Below are positions 42,420 through 51,481 of a stretch of DNA of 64,000 bases, one piece after another. Each line of letters opens with the position of its first letter. The stretch's first letter is position 1. Under the pieces are notes generated by a model, which made no database searches, had not been told where the DNA came from, and saw only the letters and a list, made by a program, of their open reading frames with translations. A program made the position numbers and the translations under genes. This DNA is from Methylococcus sp. EFPC2. GTDB taxonomy: Bacteria > Pseudomonadota > Gammaproteobacteria > Methylococcales > Methylococcaceae. Location of the stretch: positions 25,616-89,615 of the forward strand of contig NZ_CP070492.1 in the NCBI RefSeq assembly GCF_016925495.1. The letters are read 5' to 3'.

Positions 42420-43097
42420 ATGAATTATGCCTTCCCGCCCGCGCCGGTCGTCACCCTGGACGCCATGTCGAGCAATCCTTTCCCGGTGCGCCGCATCTTC
42501 TGCATAGGCCGTAATTATCCGGCGCCGGACGGCGGGACGGCCAAGGGCGAAGAGCCGATCTATTTCATCAAGCCGGCGAGCGCCATCCTGCAAAACAATT
42601 CGGTGCTGCCCTACCCTCCCGGGACCTCGGCACTCTACCCGGAAGTGGAAATGGTGGTGGCCCTGCACAAAGGTGGGCGCAACATCCCCAAGGACAGGGT
42701 CGATTACGACTATGTGTTCGGTTATGCCGTGGGCCTGGACATGACTTTGCGCGACGCCCTCGATGCCGCCCTGGAAAACGGCCTGCCTTGGGAAAAAGCC
42801 AAGGCTTTCGATCATTCCGCGCCCTGCTCGGCGATTACGCCGGAGTTTTACTCGGGCAATATCGCCAGCGGCCTGATCGAACTCAAGGTCAATGGCGAAG
42901 TGCGCCAGAGCGGCAATGTCGCCGACATGCTCTGGAAAATCCCGGAAACCGTGCATTACCTGTCCACCCGGGTGGAGCTGTTTCCTGGCGATCTCATTTA
43001 CACAGGGACGCCGGTGGATGCAGGTCCCGTGGTCAAAGGCGATGTGCTGGAAGCCACGGTGGCCGGACTGGAACCTTTGATCATCACGATAGGCTAG
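42420..43097 (+). CDS. Fumarylacetoacetate hydrolase (FAH) family protein
   Basis: 225 residues. RRIFCIGRNYPAPDGG, YPEVEMVVALHKGGRNIP with the metal-binding Glu residues, GYAVGLDMTLRD and LFPGDLIYTGTPVDAGPV are typical of the FAH superfamily (hydrolases, isomerases, decarboxylases of acylpyruvates). The substrate is not clear. It shares a cluster with a GST, as do maleylpyruvate-type pathways, but no ring-cleavage genes are here; nif-linked FAH/GST pairs occur in other diazotrophs. Confidence 0.85.
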   Translation: MNYAFPPAPVVTLDAMSSNPFPVRRIFCIGRNYPAPDGGTAKGEEPIYFIKPASAILQNNSVLPYPPGTSALYPEVEMVVALHKGGRNIPKDRVDYDYVFGYAVGLDMTLRDALDAALENGLPWEKAKAFDHSAPCSAITPEFYSGNIASGLIELKVNGEVRQSGNVADMLWKIPETVHYLSTRVELFPGDLIYTGTPVDAGPVVKGDVLEATVAGLEPLIITIG

Positions 43098-43122
43098 CCG
43101 ATAGCGGCGCGGAGGTACGACC

Positions 43123-43362
43123 ATGCACATCACGACCATCCTAGTGAACGATGTCCCCAAGGTCGCGGTACGACCGAACGACCGGAAAGATCTCGGCCGA
43201 TTTTTGCGCAACGGGCATAAATATCTCAGCGGCGGTGCGTCGGAGGTCGTCGTCAGCCATAGAGATGCCGACGAACAGGAAGCCGCCCGCTGGCAATCGG
43301 CTCTGCAACTGCATACCGCCTGGGGCGGCAGCGAAGACACCTTCTTCGGTATCCCGCTTTAA
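43123..43362 (+). CDS. Unknown 79-residue protein
   Basis: Not recognised. MHITTILVNDVPKVAVRPND, then LGRFLRNGHKYLSGGASEVV and a tail with AWGGSEDTFFGIPL. Soluble. GGAGGT ribosome site, 25 nt after the FAH gene. Confidence 0.6.
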   Translation: MHITTILVNDVPKVAVRPNDRKDLGRFLRNGHKYLSGGASEVVVSHRDADEQEAARWQSALQLHTAWGGSEDTFFGIPL

Positions 43363-43407
43363 TCCGCTTAAACACCACAAACTTCATTCATCACACGGGA
43401 GATACGC

Positions 43408-43722
43408 ATGCCGGCAACCATGACGACCGCAAACGAGCAGACTGTGTTCAGCTTCGAAGGCAAACACGCCGAAATGATTTCACCCGACATCGCGGCCGAA
43501 GGTATCCGGATCGCCAAGGAAATCTTCGCCCGCAACGAGGCCGATCCCTTGGCCTGCGCCGCCGCCGTCGAAAAGATGGAGAGCGACGAATTGCTGACCC
43601 GCGAAGAGGCCTTGCTCTGCCTGGTTTGGGACGAGGCCGAAGAAGCCGCTTTCAAGAAGGTGACCCTGGGCTGGCTGAGCCGGGACGTCGACATCAAGCT
43701 CAAGGTGGCGGCGGACGCGTGA
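43408..43722 (+). CDS. Unknown 104-residue helical protein
   Basis: Not recognised. Acidic, helical: AAEGIRIAKEIFARNEADPL, CAAAVEKMESDELLTREEAL, LVWDEAEEAAFKKVTLGW. GGGAGAT ribosome site. The stop overlaps the GST start by 4 nt, so translation is coupled and a functional link to the GST is likely. Confidence 0.6.
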   Translation: MPATMTTANEQTVFSFEGKHAEMISPDIAAEGIRIAKEIFARNEADPLACAAAVEKMESDELLTREEALLCLVWDEAEEAAFKKVTLGWLSRDVDIKLKVAADA

Positions 43723-44333
43723 AGTTTTACATGACGCCGGGGTCGTGCACGACCGGCATACACATCCTGCTGGAAGAGCTCGACCTCCCCTTCGAGGTCT
43801 ACATCGTCAACCTGCCGGCGGGCGACCACCACAAGCCCGATTATGTCGCCATCAATCCCAAGTCCACCATACCGACCCTGGTGCTCGACGACGGAACAGC
43901 CCTCACGGAATTCCAGGCCATCGCCTGGTGGCTAGCCCGCAGTTATCCCAGGCGCAAGCTGATCCCGGAAGACCTCATCGGTGAAACCCAGGTGATCGAG
44001 GCGATGAGCTATATCGTCGGCACGATGCACCTGCAAGGTTTCGCCCGGATTTTCGCCACCACCCATTTCGCGATCAATGAAGCCGATACCGAGGCGGTGC
44101 AAGCGCGTGGGAGAGAAATCGCAGAAAAAGGCTTCTCGATCATGAATGACGTGCTCGCGGGCAAGGATTATCTGGCCGGCACATTCTCGATCGCCGACGC
44201 GGCCTTGTTTTATGTGGAATTCTGGGCCGACAAGCTGAAAATGGAACTGCCGCCCCACTGTCTGGCCCACTATCGCCGCATGCTGGAGCGTCCCGTGGTG
44301 CAACGCGTGCTGCGGGAAGAGGGCTATCGCTGA
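43719..44333 (+). CDS. Glutathione S-transferase
   Basis: 204 residues from a GTG start that overlaps the preceding stop. N-terminal thioredoxin-like domain: KFYMTPGSCTTGIHILLEEL, NPKSTIPTLVLDDG (cis-Pro), LTEFQAIAWWLAR; then the helical C-terminal domain with YLAGTFSIADAALFYVEFW. Beta-class-like with Cys/Ser near residue 9-10. Role in the nif cluster unknown; last gene of the long plus-strand series. Confidence 0.88.
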   Translation: MKFYMTPGSCTTGIHILLEELDLPFEVYIVNLPAGDHHKPDYVAINPKSTIPTLVLDDGTALTEFQAIAWWLARSYPRRKLIPEDLIGETQVIEAMSYIVGTMHLQGFARIFATTHFAINEADTEAVQARGREIAEKGFSIMNDVLAGKDYLAGTFSIADAALFYVEFWADKLKMELPPHCLAHYRRMLERPVVQRVLREEGYR

Positions 44334-44442
44334 CCGACAGACGAAACCACCCTGCCCGATGATTTTTCACGCGCCACTGCAATTCCCGCTGCACGCCGAC
44401 ACTACAACATGCCAACATGAATGATTGCCGCCATGTCGCATG

Positions 44443-45047
44443 GTATTCATGTCATCATTGAGCATGTAGACATGATGCCGGACCAGCGTAATGGGGGTCG
44501 TCAGACAACGCCGTAGATTCTGGGCGCCAAGCGCTCATCCTCCAGATCATCGAGCAAAGCATCCACGAATTTTTCGGCGCGTAGCTTTTCCGCGCGGGTC
44601 AATTGAGGATAGATGTGCTGGTAAGCGAGGTTAAACCTGACAATTTCTCCCTTGCCGTAAGGCTTTTTCAGATTCATGAACATTTCGTTCAACTCCTGCA
44701 TTCCGTTGGAGTGAATCTGAGTAACGGTCGCTGTATTCATGGATAGTCCCTTCGTGAGTTGATGACTACTATTTTTAAGCACGAAGCACGCCAAATCCTT
44801 AGCTCCATAACATCAATCACTTAGCTGAAAGCCATTTTCCAACGCTATGGTCTGTAGGTGATAAGCACCAGCAGATTGGTGCATAGCCCCAATCTGCCGC
44901 CCCCTCCCCGGCCGACGATGCGCTTCCGCATCGCCGCAGGTCTTCAGCGCTACACCTCTCCTTACCCTTTGCCCCTAAGCGCAAACACTGCCTACAGAAT
45001 ACATGCCTTCGTGTATTCATGAACTCACATAGTCGCGTATTCATGAT
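44443..45047. repeat. Scattered GTATTCATG(A) motifs, western group
   Basis: GTATTCATG at 44443-44451, GTATTCATGAA at 45013-45023 and GTATTCATGA at 45038-45047 recur outside the genes. Related ATTCATGAAT and TTCATGAA occur before parA (48931-48940 and 48949-48956). Possible partition or plasmid regulatory sites. Confidence 0.45.
44501..44740 (-). CDS. Unknown 79-residue protein
   Basis: Not recognised. From the ATG at 44740: MNTATVTQIHSNGMQELNEM, then FNLAYQHIYPQLTRAEKLRAEKF (key part) and DALLDDLEDERLAPRIY. Helical, soluble. AAGGGA ribosome site. Stands alone before a long gene-poor interval. Confidence 0.55.
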   Translation of the reverse strand: MNTATVTQIHSNGMQELNEMFMNLKKPYGKGEIVRFNLAYQHIYPQLTRAEKLRAEKFVDALLDDLEDERLAPRIYGVV

Positions 45048-45370
45048 ATCTATATCGCATAGCTACCTGACGTCACAATGACAGGTCTTATAGACACCGC
45101 TCGCTTTGCCCGAGCAGCCTTATCCTGCGACTCCGGTTAAGACAACGAAATGTTTAACCCTTTCCCCTTAACCGCGCTTTGACACGCTGAATATATTGAT
45201 ATCAACGCTTGTGTCGCCCATGTGACGCAGGTAGTTCGTTTCCGCCATACATACATTCATGCGTTCTTGTATTCGCATTGCTATGTATGCATGTGCGCAT
45301 GCCGACGCATATACGTCCTACTTAATCAAACATGATCCTATGTCGTCATGACTACATCGATCAGCCGCGC
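44795..45370. other. Gene-poor interval between the unknown gene and thioredoxin
   Basis: About 575 bp, lower in GC than its surroundings and rich in ATG/CAT-type words (for example ATGTATGCATGTGCGCATGC near 45284). Contains two GTATTCATGA motifs. An ORF at 44817-45044 starts within this motif but has no supporting features. No gene is called. Confidence 0.5.
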
Positions 45371-45748
45371 TTAGCTTGCTTGCACAGCCTCGTCCTGCGC
45401 CTCCAGTTCTGCCCGGATTGCATCCATATCCAGGGCGCGGACGTGCTCTATGACTTTTTCCAGCGAACTGCTGGGCAAAGCGCCGGATTCGCGGACCACT
45501 ACGATCTTGTCGCGCAAGACCATCAGGGTAGGCACCGAACGGATGGCAAAGCCTCCCGACAATTGCTGCTGCTTGTCGGTGTCGATCTTGCCGAAGCACA
45601 AGTCCGAATGTTTTTCGGCAGCGGCTTCGAATACGGGGGCAAACGCCTTGCACGGGCTACACCAGGTCGCCCAAAAATCCAGGATAACGATGGGATTGTT
45701 TTCGATCACCTGCTGAAAGGTATCGTCGGTTACTTCGATGACGGCCAT
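45371..45748 (-). CDS. Thioredoxin with CSPC active site
   Basis: 125 residues with the thioredoxin fold: VILDFWATWCSPCKAFAPVF and the cis-Pro loop RSVPTLMVLRD. The active site is WCSPC rather than the usual WCGPC, which changes redox potential. A C-terminal extension of about 20 residues is acidic. Likely co-transcribed with the Rieske and unknown genes upstream on the same strand. Confidence 0.9.
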   Translation of the reverse strand: MAVIEVTDDTFQQVIENNPIVILDFWATWCSPCKAFAPVFEAAAEKHSDLCFGKIDTDKQQQLSGGFAIRSVPTLMVLRDKIVVVRESGALPSSSLEKVIEHVRALDMDAIRAELEAQDEAVQAS

Positions 45749-45813
45749 GGGTCACATCTCTAAGAGGGAGGGATAGGAAACGGCGGCTTAGAAAGCCGGC
45801 GCGTTCAGAGCGT

Positions 45814-46122
45814 TCAGATATACAGGAACTGACCCTGTTCCAGCGTGGGATAATTCTTGCGCAAAGCGTTGGCGATGCTGGCAACCAACTGCTTGTCCCC
45901 GGCGGCGGAAGGGCCTACGAAGTCGGTACCCTGCTGCCAAAGCTCGAAATAACAATGCAACTCCTGATCGTAGACGGCGTCAGTGGGATTGCCTGTCTTG
46001 TCCTGCAGGCTAGCGAGACCATTCTTGTCCACTTCCAGCCGCCAATCACGGTCATCCTCCACCGAGGCCAGCAACTTGGCTACATCGGCATCGGTCCAAT
46101 TTTGTTTCATATCGAAAGACAT
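45814..46122 (-). CDS. Unknown 102-residue protein
   Basis: Not recognised. MKQNWTDADVAKLLASVEDDR (key part), WRLEVDKNGLASLQDKTGN, ELHCYFELWQQGTDFVG and an end like LRKNYPTLEQGQFLYI. Soluble, one cysteine. It sits between a Rieske protein and a thioredoxin and may be a redox partner. Start at 46122 or at the inner Met (46110). Confidence 0.6.
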   Translation of the reverse strand: MSFDMKQNWTDADVAKLLASVEDDRDWRLEVDKNGLASLQDKTGNPTDAVYDQELHCYFELWQQGTDFVGPSAAGDKQLVASIANALRKNYPTLEQGQFLYI

Positions 46123-46173
46123 AAAGGCTCCTGCAAGCTTGCTGAGTATTATTGTGTCGAGTACGCGCAGCCC

Positions 46174-46485
46174 TTATCCGGCCAGGTCCACCTGAACCAT
46201 GCCGTCCAGTATGCGCAGGGGATATTCTTTCATCTGCCAGCCGGCAGGCTGCAGACACTGACCGTTGCGGCCGTCGAACACCCAGCCGTGAGCGACGCAA
46301 TAAAGAATGCGGCCATTGAAATCGCCCTGCCCTAGCGAAACCCCCTCGTGCGGACAACGGGCTTCATAGGCTTTGGGCTCACCGCCGTCCGCCCACATGA
46401 TGACGATCTCCTGATTGCCAAGTTTGCAAGGGACCAACTCCCCTTCGGCGATATAGCTTCGTTTGCAGACATCTTCATAGGCCAT
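46174..46485 (-). CDS. Rieske-type [2Fe-2S] protein
   Basis: 103 residues. Cluster motifs CPHEG (about 44-48) and CVAHGW (about 63-68) give the Cys-His/Cys-His ligands of a soluble Rieske ferredoxin, similar to NirD or dioxygenase ferredoxins. No signal peptide or oxygenase partner is near. Electron carrier, partner unknown. Confidence 0.9.
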   Translation of the reverse strand: MAYEDVCKRSYIAEGELVPCKLGNQEIVIMWADGGEPKAYEARCPHEGVSLGQGDFNGRILYCVAHGWVFDGRNGQCLQPAGWQMKEYPLRILDGMVQVDLAG

Positions 46486-46535
46486 ACATAGTCTCCGGAT
46501 GACTCAAAAGCGAGCGGGTTTGTCGGATTGCGCAC

Positions 46536-48086
46536 TCATGAAGAGCAACTGACTTCAATGGAACACTGATCCGCCGGTGGTTCCTCGGCGTAGGACTCCA
46601 GCTCCGGCTGTTCGTCGTAGGGGCGCCTGAACAAGCTCATCAGCACGGCGAGTTCGGCATAGTCGCCCTGCTCGGCCTGTTCGATGGCTCTCTGCGCCAG
46701 GTGATTGCGCAACACGTATTTCGGATTGACCCGGTTCATGCGTTCCGCGCGGGCGGCGTCGTCGGTGTTCTGCTCGCTACGCAGACGTGCCCGGTAATCG
46801 ACTATCCAGGCATCGAAGGCTTCGAGATCGGTGATCTCCTCGCGTATCCCGGCCGCCGGGACATCGCTCAGGGCCTCCAAGCGCGAGAGGTGACGGAAGC
46901 TGCGGGTAAAGTCGTTCTTGCCCCTTTGCAAAATGGACAAGAGGCCATTGACCAGCTCGGTATCGCTTTCCCGTGCCTCGAACAGCCCGAGCTTGTCGGC
47001 CCATCGCCGCATCATGGCTTGGGCATAAACCGGCGCGTACCGCTCGAATATCCCGGTGCCGATCTCCAGCGCAGCCTGCGTGTCCTCGGCGAGCAAGGGC
47101 AGGCAGGCCCGCAGCAGGCGGGAACAATTCCATTGCCCGACCTGAGGTTGGGCGCTGTAGGCATAACGCCCTTCGTAGTCGGAATGATTGCAGACATGGT
47201 GCTGCCGGAAGCGGTCCATGAAGCCGTAGGGGCCGTAATCCAGAGTCAGTCCCAGCACCGAAAAATTGTCGGTATTCATGACCCCATGACAAAAGCCCAA
47301 GGACTGCCATTGCGCCATCAGCCGCGCCGTGCGTTCGACGACTTCGGTAAGCCAACGCGCATAACGGTCGGGCAGGCCGATTAGATGCGGGTAATGTTCC
47401 TCGATCACGTGCTCGGCCAGGGTGGCCAGTTGCTCGTTCTGGCGGCGATGGAAGAAATATTCGAAGCTGCCGAAACGCACGAAGCTTGGCGATACCCGGC
47501 AGACGACCGCCGCGGTTTCCACCGTTTCCCGCTGTACCGGTTCGGAGGAACCGATCAGACTCAGACAGCGGGTCGTAGACACACCCAGATGGTGCATGGC
47601 TTCCGAACAAAGGTATTCGCGGATCGAGGAGCGCAACACCGCCCGACCGTCTAGGCCGCGCGAATACGGCGTGGGGCCCGAGCCTTTCAATTGGATTTCG
47701 CGACGCTCACCGGCGGGCGTTGCGATCTCGGCGATCAGTAAGGCTCGACCGTCCCCCAGTTGCGGCACCCAGGCGCCGAACTGATGGCCGGCATAGGCCG
47801 AGGCGATGGGAGCATAACCAGGCCATGCACTGTTGCCCGCCAGCATGCCGATCAGTGCCTCGCACCCTAACACCTGATGCGCCAAGCCCAATTCGTCTGC
47901 CAAAGCGTCGTTGAAATGGATCAAAACCGGATCAGGCAAGGCTTTTCCGCTTACGGCCTCGAAAAAACCATCCCCTAATCTGGCAAAACGTGGCTTTAAT
48001 GGTGGCATGGAGCGGGTACCGTGACCCGTCCCCTCCCCTGCCCCCGCTTGCCGCCTGAGACTATCCTCTAAAGTATGAGTCTTCAT
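46536..48086 (-). CDS. selO: SelO/YdiU protein adenylyltransferase
   Basis: 516 residues of the pseudokinase-fold family that AMPylates proteins in redox control. IASAYAGHQFGAWVPQLGDGRALL, GSGPTPYSRGLDGRAVLRSSIREYL and CHGVMNTDNFSVLGLTLDYGP are family hallmarks (key segments). The C-terminus ends VSCSS, the usual Cys (or Sec) position. ATG at 48086 has GGGGATAG upstream; an inner ATG at 48008 fits shorter homologues. Confidence 0.93.
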   Translation of the reverse strand: MKTHTLEDSLRRQAGAGEGTGHGTRSMPPLKPRFARLGDGFFEAVSGKALPDPVLIHFNDALADELGLAHQVLGCEALIGMLAGNSAWPGYAPIASAYAGHQFGAWVPQLGDGRALLIAEIATPAGERREIQLKGSGPTPYSRGLDGRAVLRSSIREYLCSEAMHHLGVSTTRCLSLIGSSEPVQRETVETAAVVCRVSPSFVRFGSFEYFFHRRQNEQLATLAEHVIEEHYPHLIGLPDRYARWLTEVVERTARLMAQWQSLGFCHGVMNTDNFSVLGLTLDYGPYGFMDRFRQHHVCNHSDYEGRYAYSAQPQVGQWNCSRLLRACLPLLAEDTQAALEIGTGIFERYAPVYAQAMMRRWADKLGLFEARESDTELVNGLLSILQRGKNDFTRSFRHLSRLEALSDVPAAGIREEITDLEAFDAWIVDYRARLRSEQNTDDAARAERMNRVNPKYVLRNHLAQRAIEQAEQGDYAELAVLMSLFRRPYDEQPELESYAEEPPADQCSIEVSCSS

Positions 48087-48223
48087 CTATCCCCACACTG
48101 GCCGAAAAAATTTCTGATGCGGGCGGCGCCACGAAACCGTCGGGATATGGACACCTTGGGCTATTGCTACCCTACTCATGGTCGAATCGCCTTAGGCTTC
48201 AAACGATGCCTAAACGCATCGTG

Positions 48224-48601
48224 TCAGTTGGTTTCATCATGCAGACTCGCCGGTATCCAGGAGAAAAGATCCGGCTGAGTTTTTCGATACAGCCGCAAGT
48301 TGATCAGCATGGCCGGAACCAAAGAACGTACGGCGAACCATAAGGCTTCGTCCGCTTCTTTTCCTTCCCGCTTGATCTGCTTGGCCGTGACGGCCCAGCC
48401 CTCCCAGTCCAATTCGGCCATCCGTTTGCGCGTTTCGCCCGGAAGACGATCTGCGTTTTCCGCGATGATCAGTATCTGCCGGCTGACTTCTCGTCTCGTT
48501 AGCCTGGAATTCAATAGCTCGCCCTGTTCCAACGAACCGGTCATGGTTAAAACAGCGGCACCCGCTTCTTCAATGATCGACAGCAATATCGCATTCAGCA
48601 T
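48224..48601 (-). CDS. Unknown 125-residue helical protein
   Basis: Not recognised. All-helical pattern: MLNAILLSIIEEAGAAVLTM, LLNSRLTRREVSRQILIIAENADRL (key part), WFAVRSLVPAMLINLRLYRK. No signal peptide. GAGAG precedes the ATG at 48601. It stands alone between selO and the plasmid-type module. Confidence 0.5.
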   Translation of the reverse strand: MLNAILLSIIEEAGAAVLTMTGSLEQGELLNSRLTRREVSRQILIIAENADRLPGETRKRMAELDWEGWAVTAKQIKREGKEADEALWFAVRSLVPAMLINLRLYRKTQPDLFSWIPASLHDETN

Positions 48602-49006
48602 GTGCACTCTCGCAGGTGATGCTTCGAATATTGCGGACCGGGCTTCATACGTTAGATTTTTCCTTCCTTGGGTATACGCTGGAGATGTCCCGCGCGGATA
48701 GCGTCAAGGCCAACCTCTCATCAATTGTTAGCCAGAAGCATGCCACCAAAAAACCAATGATATTCCACGGTTTACGGCTCATCATTCCGATGAGGCTTTG
48801 TACCGAAACATACAAAGCAGACAAAATTTGAGTAGGGAACCAGTCGCTCTCGCGCTGCCCAGCATCATTTCGGCTTGCCTAAAGCTGCGCGTATGCGTAC
48901 TGGCGTTTCATAGCAAACAAATAAACATGTATTCATGAATTACTATGTTCATGAAATAAGAACATCATGTTGGCGATTCTATTTGTCCGCATATATACTC
49001 TATAAT
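48602..49006. other. A/T-rich interval upstream of parA with TTCATGAA palindromes
   Basis: Contains the perfect palindrome ATTCATGAAT (48931-48940) and TTCATGAA (48949-48956) within 60 bp of parA. These may be partition or autoregulatory sites. No gene is seen. Confidence 0.5.
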
Positions 49007-49630
49007 ATGAAGACACTGGCCATCCTTTCGCAAAAAGGCGGAGCGGGAAAAACGACCCTCGCCATCAATCTTGCCGTGGCGGCCGACAAGGCCACTCGCG
49101 GAAAAGCCGCGCTCATCGATCTCGATCCTCAGGCCAGCGCCGCAAGCTGGGGCGACAGCCGCCAGGCGGATACGCCGCCGGTCGTGTCGGCTCAGGCCAG
49201 CCGTCTCGGACCCTGCCTCGAGGCCGCCAAAGAAGCGGGAGCCAAGTTCGTCATCATCGACACCGCACCGCATTCCGAAAGCACTTCGTTGGCGGCGGCA
49301 CGTGCCGCCGATCTGGTAATCATTCCCTGCCGCGCAGCCATCCTCGACCTGCGTGCCATCAACACCACCATTGATCTCGCCAAGCTCGCCGGTACACCGG
49401 CGGCCGTGGTATTGAACGCCGTTCCACCCCGTGGCTCCATCACGGAAGAGGCCGCGGCGGCCGTAGCCGGTTATGAAACCACCCTGGCTCCCATACGCAT
49501 CACGCAGCGCGCTGCGTTCGTACACTCATTGACACTAGGCAAGTCTATTCAGGAATACGAGCCAACAGGGAAGGGGGCCGATGAAATAAAACAACTTTAC
49601 AAATGGATATGCAAACAGATTATCATGTAG
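49007..49630 (+). CDS. parA: ParA-family partition ATPase
   Basis: 207 residues of the short ParA type without HTH domain. Walker A variant KGGAGKTTLAINLAV at residues 10-24, LIDLDPQASAASWGD, and VIIDTAPHSES. These ATPases segregate plasmids with a small ParB/RHH partner, here probably the next gene. Start follows a TATAAT-like sequence closely (49001-49006), so the transcript leader must be very short or the promoter is further upstream. Confidence 0.92.
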   Translation: MKTLAILSQKGGAGKTTLAINLAVAADKATRGKAALIDLDPQASAASWGDSRQADTPPVVSAQASRLGPCLEAAKEAGAKFVIIDTAPHSESTSLAAARAADLVIIPCRAAILDLRAINTTIDLAKLAGTPAAVVLNAVPPRGSITEEAAAAVAGYETTLAPIRITQRAAFVHSLTLGKSIQEYEPTGKGADEIKQLYKWICKQIIM

Positions 49631-49693
49631 TTATGTATGCGTGTGTAAAATGATACATACAGTATTGACCCGCTATCGTCACCAGGCAATAAC

Positions 49694-49984
49694 ATGACTA
49701 CTCGCAAAAAATTGAATCTCGCAGCGGCGCTTCACAACGCCTCCGGCAAAACGCAATCTCCCACAACTCCGCCGGCAGAACGCCCGCAATCTTCCCCACC
49801 CGCGGCGACATCGCTCGTTGCACCCAGCCGTCAGGGGAAAAAGGCTGTCACAGGCTTCTTCGACCCGGCCGTATCGCGCGAACTCAAACAAATCGGGCTT
49901 AACCGTGACCTTTCCGTTCAGGCATTGCTCACTGAGGCCATCAATGATTTGTTGGTCAAATACGGACGTAGCCCCATCGCCTAG
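49694..49984 (+). CDS. Ribbon-helix-helix protein, probable ParA partner
   Basis: Ninety-six residues. Disordered proline-rich N-terminus (about 1-48), then FFDPAVSRELKQIGLNRDLS and VQALLTEAINDLLVKYGR, a ribbon-helix-helix as in plasmid-encoded CopG/ParG-like centromere-binding proteins. Follows parA by 63 nt. Confidence 0.78.
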   Translation: MTTRKKLNLAAALHNASGKTQSPTTPPAERPQSSPPAATSLVAPSRQGKKAVTGFFDPAVSRELKQIGLNRDLSVQALLTEAINDLLVKYGRSPIA

Positions 49985-50013
49985 CGTCGAGCGCGACGAC
50001 CAGAGCGAAAGAG

Positions 50014-51084
50014 ATGACAGAGCCTCCGAAAAAGAAAAAGGGATCGATCCTACCCTCGAAAGACGCTTTTCTGGACCCCCAACTCGATCTATTCCAAAAC
50101 TTTCTTTGCAACACCGAAAACGAGCGTGATCAACTTTCAAACACCATAGAGCTTTGGGACAGCATGCCCAAATATGCGGTGTCAGCCAAAGCCATGAACA
50201 AATTGCGCACTGCGGAAGGGAATCTGCCGCGCCAGGAGATGAACTTCCGCCACAAGGGGAGGGATTACTCCATACGCGTCACACCAAGCATCGTGGAAGA
50301 CGAGAACGGCAAGGATAAGTCCTATTATCCAAGCGCGACCGAAGAGCTCGTCGAAGACGCCCTCCGGAAAATCGCCGTGGAACAGTACGCCGGCTTTTTC
50401 GACCGGCCGAACTTCCGCAGCGGGGTCGTTTTTTCGCTTTACATGCTGCGCAGCGAACTACAGAGGAGGGGACACACGCGATCCTACCAGGAGATTAAAC
50501 GCAGCCTCGACATCCTCTCGTCCAGCATCATCGAAATCCGCATGCCGGAAGATCAGGGCTTCATGCGCTCCCCCTATCTCCCAACCGTCGCAGCCGTATC
50601 CAGAACACGACTAGCCGAAGATCCGAATGCGAAATGGGTTGTCCATTTCCATGCGCTCGTCACCCAGGGCATCGACACGCTGACCTACCGGCAGTTCAAC
50701 TATCACAAAATGATGGCGCTGAAGACCCAGTTGGCGCGCTGGTTGTTCAAGCAGCTCGTCCATAAGTTCACCTTCGCGAGCATGCTCAATTCGTTCGACA
50801 TCTTTTACAGCACGGTCAAACGCGACAGTGGACTGCTTGGTAACTACCGACAGGAAAAAGAAGGTGTACGCGCGCTCACCGGGGCATTCGAAGAACTACA
50901 GGAAATGGGCGTGCTTGCCGAGGTCCATCGGGAAGATACATTAGGAAAACGCAAGAAAATCGAGGACGTGAAATTCCTCCTCCATCCCAGCCCCGAATTC
51001 ATCAAAGAAATGAAGGCGGCCAACAAGCGCCTTTCTTCCTCTATTCCTGTGGATAAATCCCACCGGAAACTCGCAGAGCGGTAG
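50014..51084 (+). CDS. Plasmid replication initiator (Rep)
   Basis: 356 residues. Winged-helix replication initiator of the broad RepA/TrfA-like type: LPRQEMNFRHKGRDYSIRVTPS, FDRPNFRSGVVFSLYMLRSEL, RSYQEIKRSLDILSSSIIEI and TQLARWLFKQLVHKF (key segments). It is followed directly by the iteron array it would bind. It appears full-length. A DnaA box lies within its last codons (51048-51056). Confidence 0.85.
   Translation: MTEPPKKKKGSILPSKDAFLDPQLDLFQNFLCNTENERDQLSNTIELWDSMPKYAVSAKAMNKLRTAEGNLPRQEMNFRHKGRDYSIRVTPSIVEDENGKDKSYYPSATEELVEDALRKIAVEQYAGFFDRPNFRSGVVFSLYMLRSELQRRGHTRSYQEIKRSLDILSSSIIEIRMPEDQGFMRSPYLPTVAAVSRTRLAEDPNAKWVVHFHALVTQGIDTLTYRQFNYHKMMALKTQLARWLFKQLVHKFTFASMLNSFDIFYSTVKRDSGLLGNYRQEKEGVRALTGAFEELQEMGVLAEVHREDTLGKRKKIEDVKFLLHPSPEFIKEMKAANKRLSSSIPVDKSHRKLAER
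51048..51056 (-). promoter_or_regulatory. DnaA box
   Basis: TGTGGATAA, reverse complement of the perfect DnaA box TTATCCACA, in the 3' end of rep just before the iterons. Confidence 0.7.
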
Positions 51085-51379
51085 GTTTAACACGCGGGTG
51101 AAGCCGTTTTTCGGTAGGTTTAACACGCAGGTCTCGGTAGGTTTAACACGCAGGTAGCCGTTTTTCGGTAGGTTTAACACGCGGGTGAGGCCAATTCCCG
51201 GTAGGTTTAACACGCGGGTGGCCGTTTTTCGGTAGGTTTAACACGCGGGTCTCGGTAGGTTTAACACGCAGGTCGTCCATTTCCCGGTAGGTTTAACACG
51301 CAGGTTCTAAAAAGGCCCCATCAAACAGGCTTCCTGCCCACAATTTTCACCCCCTTTTCGGTAGGTTCTACACGCGGGT
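51080..51379 (+). repeat. Iteron array of a plasmid-type origin
   Basis: Nine direct repeats of GGTAGGTTTAACACGCRGGT starting at 51080, 51113, 51136, 51167, 51200, 51231, 51254, 51286 and (variant with TTCTAC) 51360. Start-to-start distances are 31-33 or 23 bp, about three or two helical turns. All point the same way and lie right after the rep gene, as expected for a theta-type iteron origin. Confidence 0.92.
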
Positions 51380-51481
51380 GAGGGGTATTTTTGGCTTTTA
51401 TTTCATAGTGTTGCGCACCCCTTATTCTTTTTATTCTTTTATTTATCCTTTCTTTAATCTTGCAACCAGGCATGTGGATAA
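51380..51481. other. A/T-rich segment and DnaA box of the putative oriV
   Basis: After the iterons comes a T-rich stretch (51385-51462) suitable for strand opening, then TGTGGATAA at 51473-51481, a perfect DnaA box in reverse. Together with the iterons and the second DnaA box this makes a complete candidate origin. The remaining 51482-51697 interval has no supported gene. Confidence 0.75.

Noticed and set aside
44817..45044. 75-codon frame on the minus strand
   Set aside because: Starts within the GTATTCATGA motif, has no ribosome site and no plausible protein pattern.
51080..51379. Direct repeats as a possible CRISPR array
   Set aside because: Repeats are 20 bp, spacers are only 3-13 bp, there are no cas genes, and the array directly follows a Rep gene. 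Iterons explain it better.
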